From Krasilnikovia cinnamomea (GTDB lineage: Bacteria > Actinomycetota > Actinomycetes > Mycobacteriales > Micromonosporaceae): DNA of 64,000 nt. Shown here one piece after another: positions 1 through 8,381 of this stretch. Location of the stretch: contig NZ_SHKY01000001.1 in NCBI RefSeq assembly GCF_004217545.1, positions 3,968,001-4,032,000 on the forward strand, written 5' to 3'. Every line of letters starts with the position of its first letter. The first letter of the stretch is position 1. Under the pieces are notes generated by a model. That model saw only the letters and a program-made list of their open reading frames with translations, was not told the DNA's origin and searched no databases. Both the position numbers and the translations under genes were made by a program.

Positions 1-581
1 GCAGGCAGATGCTGCAGGCCAACGAACGCAACGAGCGGCTCATCGAGGGCCTGCTGGTGCTGAGCGAGGCCGACCAGGGCCTGGCCGCCAAACTGCCGCA
101 ACGTCTCGACATCATCGCCCGCCAGGTCGTCGACGCGCAACGGGAGGCTTCCGTCGCGGTGTCGCTGACCTGCGACCTGTCCCCGCGCACCGTGGACGGC
201 GAACGGGTACTGCTGGAACGGCTGGTCACCAACCTCGTGCAGAACGCGGTCAAGTACAACCGTCCCGGTGGGACCGTGCACGTGACGGTCGGCGGCGACC
301 CCGCGCTGACCGTCGTCAACACCGGGCCGCCGGTGCCCGCGGACGCCGTGCCCCGGTTGTTCGAGCCGTTCCAGCGGCTGGCCGACCGGATCGACCACAG
401 TGGCGGCAGCGGGCTGGGGCTGGCCATCGCCCGCTCCATTACCCGGGCCCACGGCGGCACGATCGTGGCCGAGCCCGCGGGGTCGCCGGAACACGGTGGC
501 CTGCGGGTGACCGTACGCATGCCTGTGTCGCACGACGAAGCCGTGCCGCCCGCGCGAAGCCGGACCGGGAAGGTGCGCTGA
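1..581 (+). CDS. Sensor histidine kinase, C-terminal part (5' end outside window)
   Basis: This is the 3' part of a two-component sensor kinase. The frame is open to the left edge, so the dimerisation histidine, membrane segments and sensor domain lie outside the window. What remains starts in the second helix of the phosphoacceptor domain (RLIEGLLVLSEADQG) and continues as a HATPase_c domain: N-box NLVQNAVKYN about 75 residues after the first in-window Met, then the glycine-rich GGSGLGLAIA box about 130 residues in. Both ATP-binding boxes look intact. The cognate response regulator is presumably just upstream, off the window. A GC-rich hairpin follows directly after the stop. Confidence 0.9.
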   Translation, partial: RQMLQANERNERLIEGLLVLSEADQGLAAKLPQRLDIIARQVVDAQREASVAVSLTCDLSPRTVDGERVLLERLVTNLVQNAVKYNRPGGTVHVTVGGDPALTVVNTGPPVPADAVPRLFEPFQRLADRIDHSGGSGLGLAIARSITRAHGGTIVAEPAGSPEHGGLRVTVRMPVSHDEAVPPARSRTGKVR

Positions 582-604
582 CCGCGGGCGAACGCCGCCC
601 GCGG
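582..604 (+). terminator. Hairpin terminator after the kinase gene
   Basis: A perfect 9-bp inverted repeat (CCGCGGGCG / CGCCCGCGG) with a 5-nt loop starts one base after the kinase stop codon. There is no clear T-run, as is common for actinomycete terminators. Confidence 0.5.
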
Positions 605-692
605 CGCCGCCCTTTCGGGCCGGACCACGGCCGCCACCCCTGATTACGATCATGCGGACGTGCGGTCGCCCGGACTGCTCCGGGAGGTGGTC

Positions 693-1487
693 ATGAACGT
701 CGCCGGTGTGTTTCTCTGGCTCGGGCTCTTTCCCGGCGTGGTGGCGGCCCTCTCCGCCGCCATCGCGGCGGGGAGCGTCCGGCGCAGCCGACGGTTGCGG
801 CGGGCCGTGCCCGTGACGTGCCGGGATCTGGCGGACATGCGCAAGCCGCCGAAGAAGGTGATCGTCGCGGGACGGGTGAACGCCGGTCCCGGTGGTCTGC
901 TGACGGGCCCGGTCACCATGCGGCCATGCCTGTGGTGGCAGGTGGACGTGTACTCGACGCGGGAGTACCGGGACAACACCGTCACCCGGCAGCGCACCGT
1001 CCACGACCTGCGCCGGTCGGGAAACGCGGTGGAGCTCGCCGATGACACCGGCTCCGTGCTGCTCGACGGCGACGTGTTCGGCAAGGTCATCGTGGCGGCC
1101 GAGGACAGCGACTCCTCGTGGGGGGTCACGACGCAGGACATGGTGGAGGAGGGCAAGCGGCGGCACCGGCTGCTGCTCGGCCGGCTCCGGGACGCCGACA
1201 TCTGCGATTTCGTGGAGAACCGTCCGCTGGAATTCACCGTCTTCGAGAAGCGCCTGGAGCCGGAGCGGAAGGTGACCGTGCTCGCCACCCCGGTACGCCA
1301 CGAGCAGGGCTGGCGGCTGGCCGCCTGGCGCGGCGACGGCGCCATCGTGCACGACCTGGCGCAGCTACGGGCCGACGCCGACAAGGAGGCCCGGAAGAAC
1401 GCCCGCTTCGCGGTGGTGTTCACCAAGGTGACCGCCGTGGTGTTGGGTATCGCCGGGATCGCCCAGGTCGTGCAGTTCTACACGTGA
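693..1487 (+). CDS. GIDE-domain-like membrane protein
   Basis: A 264-aa protein of unknown role. The ATG at 693 is preferred over a GTG at 660 because GGGAGGT sits about 6 nt upstream of it. Residues 1-24 form a hydrophobic segment followed by an Arg-rich stretch (RRSRRLRR), and a second hydrophobic segment lies near the C-terminus (about 240-260). The middle has the pattern VxVxGxVxxGPGGLLTGPVTMRPCLWWQ, which resembles bacterial proteins annotated as GIDE or 'E3 ubiquitin ligase'-like; no RING finger is visible. The expected topology is a soluble domain held by a membrane segment at each end. It stands alone between the kinase and a convergent exporter operon. Family assignment is by resemblance only. 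Confidence 0.6.
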   Translation: MNVAGVFLWLGLFPGVVAALSAAIAAGSVRRSRRLRRAVPVTCRDLADMRKPPKKVIVAGRVNAGPGGLLTGPVTMRPCLWWQVDVYSTREYRDNTVTRQRTVHDLRRSGNAVELADDTGSVLLDGDVFGKVIVAAEDSDSSWGVTTQDMVEEGKRRHRLLLGRLRDADICDFVENRPLEFTVFEKRLEPERKVTVLATPVRHEQGWRLAAWRGDGAIVHDLAQLRADADKEARKNARFAVVFTKVTAVVLGIAGIAQVVQFYT

Positions 1488-1500
1488 CGCCGCGTCACCG

Positions 1501-2769
1501 TCAGGCGCGCATGACGGTGGCGATGGGGATCCGGGCGGCCCGGATGGCCGGGACGAATCCACCGAGGACACCGGCGATGATGCCCGCGATGATGCCCGCC
1601 ACCCCGGCCTCCCACGGGAACTGCACGTTGTGCAGCAGCGGTTCGGAATCGCCGACCAGGGTGGTGAGCACCTTCAGGGCGGCGATGCTCGTACCGATCG
1701 CGGCGGCCGCGGTGAGCAGACCGGTCAGCAGCGTCTCGGCCAGCACGATGCCCGCCAGCAGCATGCGCGGGGTGCCGACGGCCCGGCGCAGCGCGAACTC
1801 CTCGACCCGCTCACCCACCGTGGCCAGGCCGACGTTGAGGATGCCCGCGACGCCGATCAGCAGAACGAGCCCGGCCATCGAGAAGAAGACCAGCCGGATC
1901 AGCTTCAGCTCGCCCTCGCGTTGCTTGCGCGAGTCGATGGTCTCCGTGTACATGTCCACGCCGGCGCCCTTGAGCCGGGAGGTCAGCACCTGCTCGACCG
2001 GGGTCGGTGGAGCCAGCATCACCCGCAGCTCGCCGTTGGCCAGGCCGGCGGCGGGCAGCCAGTTGGTCAGCTCGTCGAGCCGCGCGTAGGCGTGCGGTTG
2101 TGCGTCCCCGTCGTCGACCACGCCGACGAACTGTGGCGTGAGGTTGGTGGGGGCGCCGGCGACGCGCATCTCGGCGGGCACGTGGTGCCGTTCGAAGCCC
2201 TTCGCCGCCTCCTTGTTGAGCACCAGCCGCGGCGCCAGCGCCGGCACGGTGGTGAAGTCCAGCCAGCGCCCCGACTGCGGCCGGAACGGCCGGAACGTAC
2301 GGATGTCGCCGGTCAGCGCGGTGAGCCGTACCTCGACGGCCTGGCCGGTCGGGCCCGACGACATGGGCTCGCAGTGGCCGTCCGGGAAGCAGGTCTCGCC
2401 CCCGCCCCAGTTCTCGTCCAGCGGCGACCCGCCCTCGTTGACCGGGCGGACGCCGGGTTCGCCGATGATGCCGGAGACCGTCAGCGACGCCACCGCGTCG
2501 GGCCGTCCGCGCAGGCTCGTGACGACGATGTCGGCGGCCTTGGGGCTCGACGGCATGTCGATCATGCGGGTGCCGTCGACACCGGCGGTGAGTTCCAGGT
2601 CGGTCAGCATCGCGCGGTCCGCGATGCTGGCGCCCGCCTGCACGACCACCACGGCGAGGACGCCGAGGAACAGGCTCACCATGGACAACAGCGTCCGCAG
2701 CTTGCGCGCCCGGATGCCCTGCAGGCCGATGATCAGCGACGACCGGTACCGCCCCGAGAACCTCCTCAC
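1501..2769 (-). CDS. ABC transporter permease, MacB/FtsX type
   Basis: A 422-aa permease of the FtsX/MacB family. One membrane segment lies near residues 27-45, followed by a long extracytoplasmic MacB-like core (about 50-280), then three membrane segments in the C-terminal 140 residues with the typical RRAVGTPR motif after the second helix. The start is the GTG at 2769, whose GTGA overlaps the stop of the small coupled ORF upstream; reading further upstream only adds translated repeat. It is the last gene of a three-part exporter with the ATPase (2882-3574) and adaptor lipoprotein (3571-4569). Such transporters export peptides, antibiotics or envelope molecules by mechanotransmission; the substrate is unknown. 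Confidence 0.9.
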   Translation of the reverse strand: MRRFSGRYRSSLIIGLQGIRARKLRTLLSMVSLFLGVLAVVVVQAGASIADRAMLTDLELTAGVDGTRMIDMPSSPKAADIVVTSLRGRPDAVASLTVSGIIGEPGVRPVNEGGSPLDENWGGGETCFPDGHCEPMSSGPTGQAVEVRLTALTGDIRTFRPFRPQSGRWLDFTTVPALAPRLVLNKEAAKGFERHHVPAEMRVAGAPTNLTPQFVGVVDDGDAQPHAYARLDELTNWLPAAGLANGELRVMLAPPTPVEQVLTSRLKGAGVDMYTETIDSRKQREGELKLIRLVFFSMAGLVLLIGVAGILNVGLATVGERVEEFALRRAVGTPRMLLAGIVLAETLLTGLLTAAAAIGTSIAALKVLTTLVGDSEPLLHNVQFPWEAGVAGIIAGIIAGVLGGFVPAIRAARIPIATVMRA

Positions 2770-2885
2770 GCCGTGCCCGCCTTCGGCATGCGCTCGCGGC
2801 CCTCGCTGCGCTCGGTGCACTCGCTCATGCTGTGCCGGCCGGGCATGCGCTCGCGGCCCTCGCTGCGCTCGGTGCACTCGCTCAT
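2766..2885 (-). CDS. 39-codon repeat ORF coupled between ATPase and permease
   Basis: A short reading frame bridges the ATPase and permease genes. Its ATG overlaps the ATPase stop as ATGA, and its TGA overlaps the permease GTG as GTGA, so ribosomes can pass through all three frames by termination-reinitiation. The product is two near-copies of MSECTERSEGRERMP plus short tails, strongly charged and probably not a folded protein. The likely role is to carry translational coupling across an inserted tandem repeat. Whether the peptide is made or functional cannot be told from sequence. Confidence 0.5.
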   Translation of the reverse strand: MSECTERSEGRERMPGRHSMSECTERSEGRERMPKAGTA

Positions 2886-2887
2886 GC
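2785..2887 (-). repeat. Two copies of a 46-bp direct repeat (MIRU-like)
   Basis: The 46-bp sequence at 2785-2830 recurs identically at 2842-2887. The 57-bp period is a multiple of three, so copies can be gained or lost without breaking the frame that links the two exporter genes. Position and coupled start/stop codons recall mycobacterial MIRU elements. Homology to them is not claimed. Confidence 0.85.
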
Positions 2888-3574
2888 CGACACCCGTTCG
2901 TTGAGGACCCCGTCGACGAGGTCGTGGATGCGGCCCATCCGGGCCGCGTGGTCCCGGTCGTGGGTGACCAGGATGAGCCCGCAGCCGCGCGCGGTCGCGG
3001 CGCTCAGCGCGTCGATCACCACGGTGCCCGTCTCGGTGTCCAGGGCGCCGGTCGGCTCGTCGGCCAGCAGCACCCGCGGGCTGCGGACCAGTGCCCGGGC
3101 GATCGCCACCCGCTGCTGTTCGCCACCGGACATCCGGGCCGGGCGGTTCTTCGCGAGATGGGCGATGCCGACCTGGTCGAGGGCTTCGAGCACCCGGGCG
3201 CGGCGTTCCCGGCGGGGCAGCCAACCCTGGCCGTTGACCAGGGCCATGGCCACGTTCTGCGCCGCGGTCAGGTGTTTGAGCAGGAAGAACCGCTGGAACA
3301 CGAAGCCGAAGTGCGAGCTGCGCAGCTTCGCGGCCTGGCGTTCGGAGATCCGGCTGATGTCCCGGCCGTCGAGCAGATACTGACCCTCGTCGGGCCGGTC
3401 GAACAGGCCGATCAGGCTGAGCAGCGTGCTCTTGCCGGATCCGGACCGGCCGACGATCGCCACGCTCTCCCCGGCCCGTACCGTGAGGTCGGCCCCGGCC
3501 AGGATGGTGCGGGGCTGTGCCTGTCCTTTGAGGACCTTGGTGATGCCGGTCAGCTCGATCAGCGGCTGCGTCAT
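2882..3574 (-). CDS. ABC transporter ATP-binding protein, MacB/LolD type
   Basis: A 230-aa ATPase that energises the neighbouring FtsX-type permease. Walker A is GRSGSGKST (residues about 42-50), the signature is MSGGEQQRVAIARAL, and Walker B with D-loop is VLLADEPTGALD, all intact. The LSLIGLFDRPDEG region after Walker A is typical of the MacB/LolD group. The ATG at 3574 overlaps the stop of the adaptor lipoprotein gene (ATGA), so the three transporter genes are translationally coupled. Expected location is the cytoplasmic face of the membrane. Confidence 0.95.
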   Translation of the reverse strand: MTQPLIELTGITKVLKGQAQPRTILAGADLTVRAGESVAIVGRSGSGKSTLLSLIGLFDRPDEGQYLLDGRDISRISERQAAKLRSSHFGFVFQRFFLLKHLTAAQNVAMALVNGQGWLPRRERRARVLEALDQVGIAHLAKNRPARMSGGEQQRVAIARALVRSPRVLLADEPTGALDTETGTVVIDALSAATARGCGLILVTHDRDHAARMGRIHDLVDGVLNERVSA

Positions 3575-4569
3575 CGCGGCGCTCCGGCGGGCCCGCCCTC
3601 GGGATCCTCGCCGCCGGGCGGTGCCGCGGGCAGGTCCGGCCCCGGCACGGCGATGGTCTCGTCGCCCCGCAGGCCCGATTTGATCTGTACGACCTTGCCG
3701 TCGGTGAGCCCGAGGACCACGTCCACGGTCTTGCGGGTCCGGTCCGCGCCGACCACGTCGACCTTCCCCCGGCCCTGGACGCCGGCGACCGCTTCGACCG
3801 GCAGCACCATCGCGTTGCCGGCCTTCGCGGTGACCACTTCGAGGGTGACCGCCGCACCGTTGATCAGCTTGACGGTGTCCGGGGCGGCGCAGACCAGCCG
3901 CATGCCGGTGGGCTCCGAGCCGCCGCCCTCCGGGGCCTCGGGCGCCGGCTCGGGGGCGGCGGGCTGACCGGACTGCTGCGGCGCCGGAGTCTTGGGCGCA
4001 GGAGGCGCGGGGATGGTCCCGGCCGGCAACGCCGCGATGGTGCCCAGCGTCGTGCACTTGAACGGTCCCGGCCCGTTCTTGATCTGTCCCCGGACGGTCT
4101 TGACCGCACCCGAGATCCGGTACGCCTGTTCGCTGTCGATGTCCGCCACGATGCCGTACCCGGCGTGCTGGGCGGAGATGACCGGCATACCGGCCGTGAC
4201 GTCGGCGTGGTCGTCCATCAGCCGCCCGGCCAGCAGCGAGTCCTTCGGGATCTCGACCTGGCGGGGCACGCCGTCGCGCCACACCGTGGCCACCCACAGT
4301 GGCCGGGTGGCGGGGGTCTTCGACGGCTGCCGGTCGACGTAGCGCAGCTCGCCGTCGGTGGGTGCGACGATGCCGAACACCGGATTGATGGTCACCTTCC
4401 CGGCCAGGCTGATCTGGTTGGAAAGGTCCTGCCGGGTCGGTTTCACGGTGGTGAGGACCGTCCCGCGCGCTTCGAGGCCGGGTGTGTCGGGTTTGTCCTT
4501 GGACCCCGTGCAGCCGGAGAGAAGGGCGAGCGCCAGCACCCCGGCGCAGGCGAGTCTGCGTCTGTCCAC
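3571..4569 (-). CDS. Lipoprotein adaptor of a MacAB-type exporter
   Basis: A 332-aa secreted lipoprotein and first gene of the exporter operon. The GTG at 4569 is chosen because AAGGAG lies about 6 nt upstream. The signal peptide is VDRRRLACAGVLALALL followed by the lipobox LLSGC, which places the lipidated Cys near residue 20. The segment PTRQDLSNQISLAGKV then GIVAPTDGELRY resembles the start of MacA/HlyD membrane-fusion proteins, and a Pro/Ala-rich spacer at about 185-225 separates this from a C-terminal beta-rich part. In a monoderm it would sit outside the membrane and link substrate capture to the permease. No substrate can be deduced. Confidence 0.75.
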   Translation of the reverse strand: MDRRRLACAGVLALALLSGCTGSKDKPDTPGLEARGTVLTTVKPTRQDLSNQISLAGKVTINPVFGIVAPTDGELRYVDRQPSKTPATRPLWVATVWRDGVPRQVEIPKDSLLAGRLMDDHADVTAGMPVISAQHAGYGIVADIDSEQAYRISGAVKTVRGQIKNGPGPFKCTTLGTIAALPAGTIPAPPAPKTPAPQQSGQPAAPEPAPEAPEGGGSEPTGMRLVCAAPDTVKLINGAAVTLEVVTAKAGNAMVLPVEAVAGVQGRGKVDVVGADRTRKTVDVVLGLTDGKVVQIKSGLRGDETIAVPGPDLPAAPPGGEDPEGGPAGAPR

Positions 4570-4677
4570 CGATTCTCCTTCGCCGGGCTGTCCGGACACT
4601 CCGGGCGATCATCACGAACGTGGATGAAGCCCGGCGAGGAGGGTACCCGGATCATGCAAGTCGGCGGTGTACGCCGG

Positions 4678-5175
4678 TCAGGCGCCGATCCGGTGCAGCG
4701 TGAGCTCGGTCAGCTCCCCGCCGCCGACCACCGCGGTCAGGTACGTGTGGTGCGGCTGGCGGCGCCGGTCGGTGGGTGAGCCCGGGTTCAGCAGGCGCAG
4801 GCCGCCCGGCGCGACCGTGTCCCACGGGATGTGGGAGTGGCCGAAGACGAGCACATCCACGTCGGGGAAGCGGGCCGCGCACCGCGCCTCGCGCCCGGCG
4901 GCCTGGCCGGTCTCGTGGATCACCGCGAAGCGGACCCCGCCCAGCTCGGCGCGGGCGACCTCGGGCAGCCGCTCGCGCAGTGGCGGGCCGTCGTTGTTGC
5001 CGTAGCAGCCGATCACCCGGGCCGCGCGGGCTTCGAGCGCGTCCAGCAGCGACACGTCCACCCAGTCGCCCGCGTGCAGGACCACGTCGGCGGCGTCGAC
5101 CGCCGCCCACAGCTGCGCGGGCAGGTCTTTCGCGCGTTGCGGCACGTGGGTGTCCGCGATCAGCAGCAGTCGCAT
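4678..5175 (-). CDS. Metallophosphoesterase, YfcE type
   Basis: A 165-aa calcineurin-like phosphoesterase. The metal-binding motifs appear in order: DTH near residue 8, GDW near residue 36, GNND near residue 59, a histidine in the VIHETGQ segment, and GHSH near residue 112. The length and compact fold match YfcE/MJ0936-type enzymes, which hydrolyse phosphodiesters in vitro and whose natural substrates are mostly unknown. It is a single gene between the exporter operon and a divergent TetR operon, with no neighbour suggesting a substrate. Confidence 0.88.
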   Translation of the reverse strand: MRLLLIADTHVPQRAKDLPAQLWAAVDAADVVLHAGDWVDVSLLDALEARAARVIGCYGNNDGPPLRERLPEVARAELGGVRFAVIHETGQAAGREARCAARFPDVDVLVFGHSHIPWDTVAPGGLRLLNPGSPTDRRRQPHHTYLTAVVGGGELTELTLHRIGA

Positions 5176-5205
5176 CCGGGCGAGACTATCGCGTCACCAC
5201 CGCCC

Positions 5206-5217
5206 ATACGGACGTAT
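5206..5217. promoter_or_regulatory. Inverted repeat upstream of the TetR operon, possible operator
   Basis: ATACG-GA-CGTAT is a perfect short inverted repeat 35 bp before the TetR start. Two CACGTG copies (5247-5252 and 5262-5267) also flank the start codon. Either could be the operator of the autoregulated exporter operon; neither is proven. Confidence 0.35.
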
Positions 5218-5251
5218 AGCTCACTGTACGACTGTGTAGTAGCCTGCACGT

Positions 5252-5872
5252 GTGAGTAGTGCACGTGCTGCCGAGGACCTCACCGCGCGGGCCCGGATCC
5301 GCGACGCGGCGATCGACCTCTTCGCCGAGCACGGCTTCGCCGCGGCCACGGTCCGCGACATCGCGCAGCGGGCCGGGGTCTCCTCCGGGCTGCTGCGCCA
5401 CCACTTCGGCTCCAAAGAGGGCCTGCGCGACGCCTGCGACGAGTACGCGATGGCCCGCATGAGCGAGCTGCGCGACCAGCTCTTCGGCGACGGCCACATC
5501 GCCGACCAGAACTTCCTGCCCTCGGTGCACCCCGAGACGATGCGCCTGCAGGCGTACCTGGTGCGCTCGATGATGGAGGGCGCCACCACCGCGATGTTCG
5601 AGCGGATGGTCGAGGCCGGTGAGGCGTGGCTGGCGGGCGTGCCGGTCCGCACCGACGATCCGCGCGCGTTCGCCGCGGTGATCGCCGCGATGAAACTCGG
5701 CATGTTCCTGCTGCGCGACCAGCTCTCGCACGTCCTCGGCGGCGACGTGGCCGAGCCCGCCGGGCACGGCCGGATGCTGCGCGCGGCCATCGACATCTTC
5801 GCCCAGCCACTGCTCACCGCAGACCAGGCCGACCAGGCCCGGGCCGCCCTGGAGGAGGCACAGACACCATGA
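5252..5872 (+). CDS. TetR-family repressor of an exporter operon
   Basis: A 206-aa TetR regulator starting at GTG. The N-terminal DNA-binding domain is clear: [20 protein letters not shown], then the recognition-helix region [17 protein letters not shown] (residues about 15-60), followed by a divergent ligand-binding half. The gene overlaps the downstream ATPase by ATGA, so regulator, ATPase and permease form one coupled operon. By family precedent it would repress its own operon until the exported compound or a mimic binds. A short inverted repeat lies just upstream. The effector is unknown. Confidence 0.9.
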   Translation: MSSARAAEDLTARARIRDAAIDLFAEHGFAAATVRDIAQRAGVSSGLLRHHFGSKEGLRDACDEYAMARMSELRDQLFGDGHIADQNFLPSVHPETMRLQAYLVRSMMEGATTAMFERMVEAGEAWLAGVPVRTDDPRAFAAVIAAMKLGMFLLRDQLSHVLGGDVAEPAGHGRMLRAAIDIFAQPLLTADQADQARAALEEAQTP

Positions 5873-6759
5873 CCGCGGCGATCGAGGTGCAGGCACTGGT
5901 CAAGACGTTCGGGGCCACCCGGGCCCTGGACTCACTCGACCTGAGCGTACGGACCGGGGAGGTGCACGGCTTCCTGGGGCCGAACGGGGCGGGCAAGACC
6001 ACCACCATCCGCATCCTGCTCGGTTTGGTCCGCGCGGACTCGGGCACCGCCCGGCTGCTCGGCGGCGACCCGTGGGCCGACGCCACCGCGCTGCACCGGC
6101 GCCTGGCGTACGTGCCGGGCGACGTGACGCTGTGGCCCAACCTCTCGGGCGGGGAGGTCATCGACCTGCTCGGCCGGTTGCGCGGCGGGCTCGACCCGCG
6201 CCGCCGCGACGACCTCGTCGCCCGGTTCCAGCTCGACCCGCGCAAGAAGGGCCGGGCGTACTCGAAGGGCAACCGGCAGAAGGTGGCGCTGGTGGCCGCG
6301 CTCGCCTCCGACGTCGAGCTGCTGATCCTCGACGAGCCGACCTCCGGGCTGGACCCGCTCATGGAGGAGGTCTTCCGGGAGGTGATCCGCGAGGAGAAAC
6401 AGCGCGACCGTACGGTGCTGCTGTCCAGTCACATCCTGGCCGAGGTGGAGGCGCTCTGCGACCGGATGACGATCATCCGGGAGGGGCGGGTCGTGGAGAC
6501 CGGCACGCTCGCCGAGATGCGGCATCTCACCCGTACCTCGATCCAGGCCGAGCTGAGCGGCGCGGCCGACGGCCTCGCCGGTCTGCCGGGCGTGCACGAT
6601 CTGCGTACGGACAACGGCCGGGTCATGTTCGATGTGGACACCGACGCGCTGGAGCCCGCCCTGCGCGCCCTCGTGCAGGCCGGGGTGCGCGGCCTGGTCA
6701 GCCAGCCACCCACGCTGGAGGAGCTGTTCCTGCGCCAGTACCAGGGGGACGGGCGGTGA
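5869..6759 (+). CDS. ABC transporter ATP-binding protein of drug/polyketide exporter type
   Basis: A 296-aa ATPase of the DrrA-like group. Walker A is GPNGAGKTT (residues about 38-46), the signature region reads [15 protein letters not shown] (a divergent LSGGQ), and Walker B is [14 protein letters not shown]. The C-terminal 80 residues form the extra domain typical of drug-exporter ATPases. The ATG overlaps the TetR stop and its own stop overlaps the permease GTG. It would power the COG3559-like permease that follows. The weakened signature motif is common in this subfamily and does not imply inactivity. Confidence 0.92.
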   Translation: MTAAIEVQALVKTFGATRALDSLDLSVRTGEVHGFLGPNGAGKTTTIRILLGLVRADSGTARLLGGDPWADATALHRRLAYVPGDVTLWPNLSGGEVIDLLGRLRGGLDPRRRDDLVARFQLDPRKKGRAYSKGNRQKVALVAALASDVELLILDEPTSGLDPLMEEVFREVIREEKQRDRTVLLSSHILAEVEALCDRMTIIREGRVVETGTLAEMRHLTRTSIQAELSGAADGLAGLPGVHDLRTDNGRVMFDVDTDALEPALRALVQAGVRGLVSQPPTLEELFLRQYQGDGR

Positions 6760-8348
6760 CCGGGGCCGGCCGGCTGGTCCGGCTCATCCTGCGCCGCGAC
6801 CGGGTCCTGCTGCCGCTGTGGGTGGTGCTGCTCGGCGTCATCCCGGCCAGCTACGTCGCCTCGTTCAACGGCCTGTTCCCCACGGCGGCCGCCCGCCAGG
6901 AGTACGCCGACGTCAGCATGCACAACGCCGGGTTCGTCGCGCTGTACGGCCGCCTCACCGGGGACAGCATCGGCGAGCTGGTGGCGTGGCGGGCCGGGTT
7001 CATCCCCGTCATGATCGCGCTGTTCAGCCTGCTCACTGTCATCCGGCACACCCGGGCCGACGAGGAGGCCGGGCGTACCGAACTGATCGGCGCGGCGCCC
7101 GTCGGCCGGCGGGCCCAGCTCGGCGCCGCGCTGCTCGTCACCGCTGCCGCCAACGTCGTGCTGGGCGCCATCCTGACCGCCGGGATGCTCGCGCAGGGCC
7201 TGCCGGTCGCGGGCTCGGTGGCGTTCGGGGCGGAGTTCCTGCTGGCCGGGTGGGCGTTCGCGGCCGTGGGGGCGATCGCGGCGCAGCTCACCAGCAGCGC
7301 CCGCAGCGCCCGCGCGATCGCCGCTCTCGCGCTGGGCGTGGCGTGGCTGCTGCGGCTGGCCGGTGACATCAGCGCGGTCGGCTCCGGCACCCTCGCCTGG
7401 CTGTCCTGGCTCTCGCCGATCGGCTGGGTGCAGCACATCTACCCGTACGGTGGGGACCGGGTCTGGCCCGCCGTCCTGACCGTACTGTTCACCGCCGCGG
7501 CCGGCGCCGCCGCCGTGGTCCTGCTCGGGCGCCGCGACTTCGGTGCGGGTCTGCTGCCCGACCGGCTGGGGCCCGCGACCGCGGCGCCCGGCCTGCGCTC
7601 GGCGCCCGCGCTGGCCTGGCGCCTGCACCGTGGGCTGCTGATCGGCTGGACGGTCGGCTTCGCGGCGTTGGGGACCGTCTTCGGTGGCGTCGCGGACGGC
7701 GTCGCCGACCTCGTGCGCGACAACGACGCCATGGCGGAGATCTTCGCCCGGATGGGCGGCGAGTCCGCGCTGGTGAACACCTACTTCGCCAGCATCGCGG
7801 GCATGCTCGGGCTGCTGGCCGCCGGCTACGCGGTGCAGGCCACGCTGCGGATGCGCGACGAGGAGGGCACCGGGCACGCCGAGGTGGTGCTCGGCACGGC
7901 CACGGGGCGGCTGCGCTGGGCCGCCAGCCATCTCGCGTTCTCGCTGCTCGGCCCGACCGTGCTGCTGGTCGTGGCCGGTCTGGTCGAGGGCCTGGTGTAC
8001 CGGGCGGTGGGCGGGGACGTCGCGCCGACGGTCGCGCTGGGTGGGGCGCTCGCCCAGCTCCCGGCGGTCTGGGTGCTGGCGGCCGTGGCGCTGCTGCTGT
8101 TCGGGGTGCTGCCCCGGCTGGCCCCAGCGGCGTGGGGGGTGCTGGCGGCGTGCGCGCTGATGCTGCTCGTGGGCACCACGTTGCAGTTCGACCAGTGGGT
8201 GCTTGACCTGTCGCCGTTCACGCACATCCCGCACCTGCCGGGCGGGGACGCGTCCGTCACGCCGCTGGTGGTGCTCACGGCGGTGGCCGTGGCACTCGGC
8301 GCCGCCGGACTGTACGGCCTGCGCCGCCGCGACATCCCGGTGGGCTGA
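6756..8348 (+). CDS. ABC exporter permease, polyketide-antibiotic exporter type
   Basis: A 530-aa polytopic permease with about 12 hydrophobic segments arranged as two similar halves, each with a long loop carrying a DEEAGRTE or DEEGTGHAE motif (residues about 105 and 370). This duplicated architecture matches the family described as putative exporters of polyketide antibiotics (COG3559). It starts at GTG overlapping the ATPase stop and closes the TetR-ATPase-permease operon. The regulator suggests export of a compound the repressor senses. No biosynthetic cluster adjoins it, so the substrate may be foreign or endogenous. Confidence 0.88.
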   Translation: MTGAGRLVRLILRRDRVLLPLWVVLLGVIPASYVASFNGLFPTAAARQEYADVSMHNAGFVALYGRLTGDSIGELVAWRAGFIPVMIALFSLLTVIRHTRADEEAGRTELIGAAPVGRRAQLGAALLVTAAANVVLGAILTAGMLAQGLPVAGSVAFGAEFLLAGWAFAAVGAIAAQLTSSARSARAIAALALGVAWLLRLAGDISAVGSGTLAWLSWLSPIGWVQHIYPYGGDRVWPAVLTVLFTAAAGAAAVVLLGRRDFGAGLLPDRLGPATAAPGLRSAPALAWRLHRGLLIGWTVGFAALGTVFGGVADGVADLVRDNDAMAEIFARMGGESALVNTYFASIAGMLGLLAAGYAVQATLRMRDEEGTGHAEVVLGTATGRLRWAASHLAFSLLGPTVLLVVAGLVEGLVYRAVGGDVAPTVALGGALAQLPAVWVLAAVALLLFGVLPRLAPAAWGVLAACALMLLVGTTLQFDQWVLDLSPFTHIPHLPGGDASVTPLVVLTAVAVALGAAGLYGLRRRDIPVG

Positions 8349-8381
8349 CCGCCCACGGTGGACCTTTGCCCCGCCGCCCGT

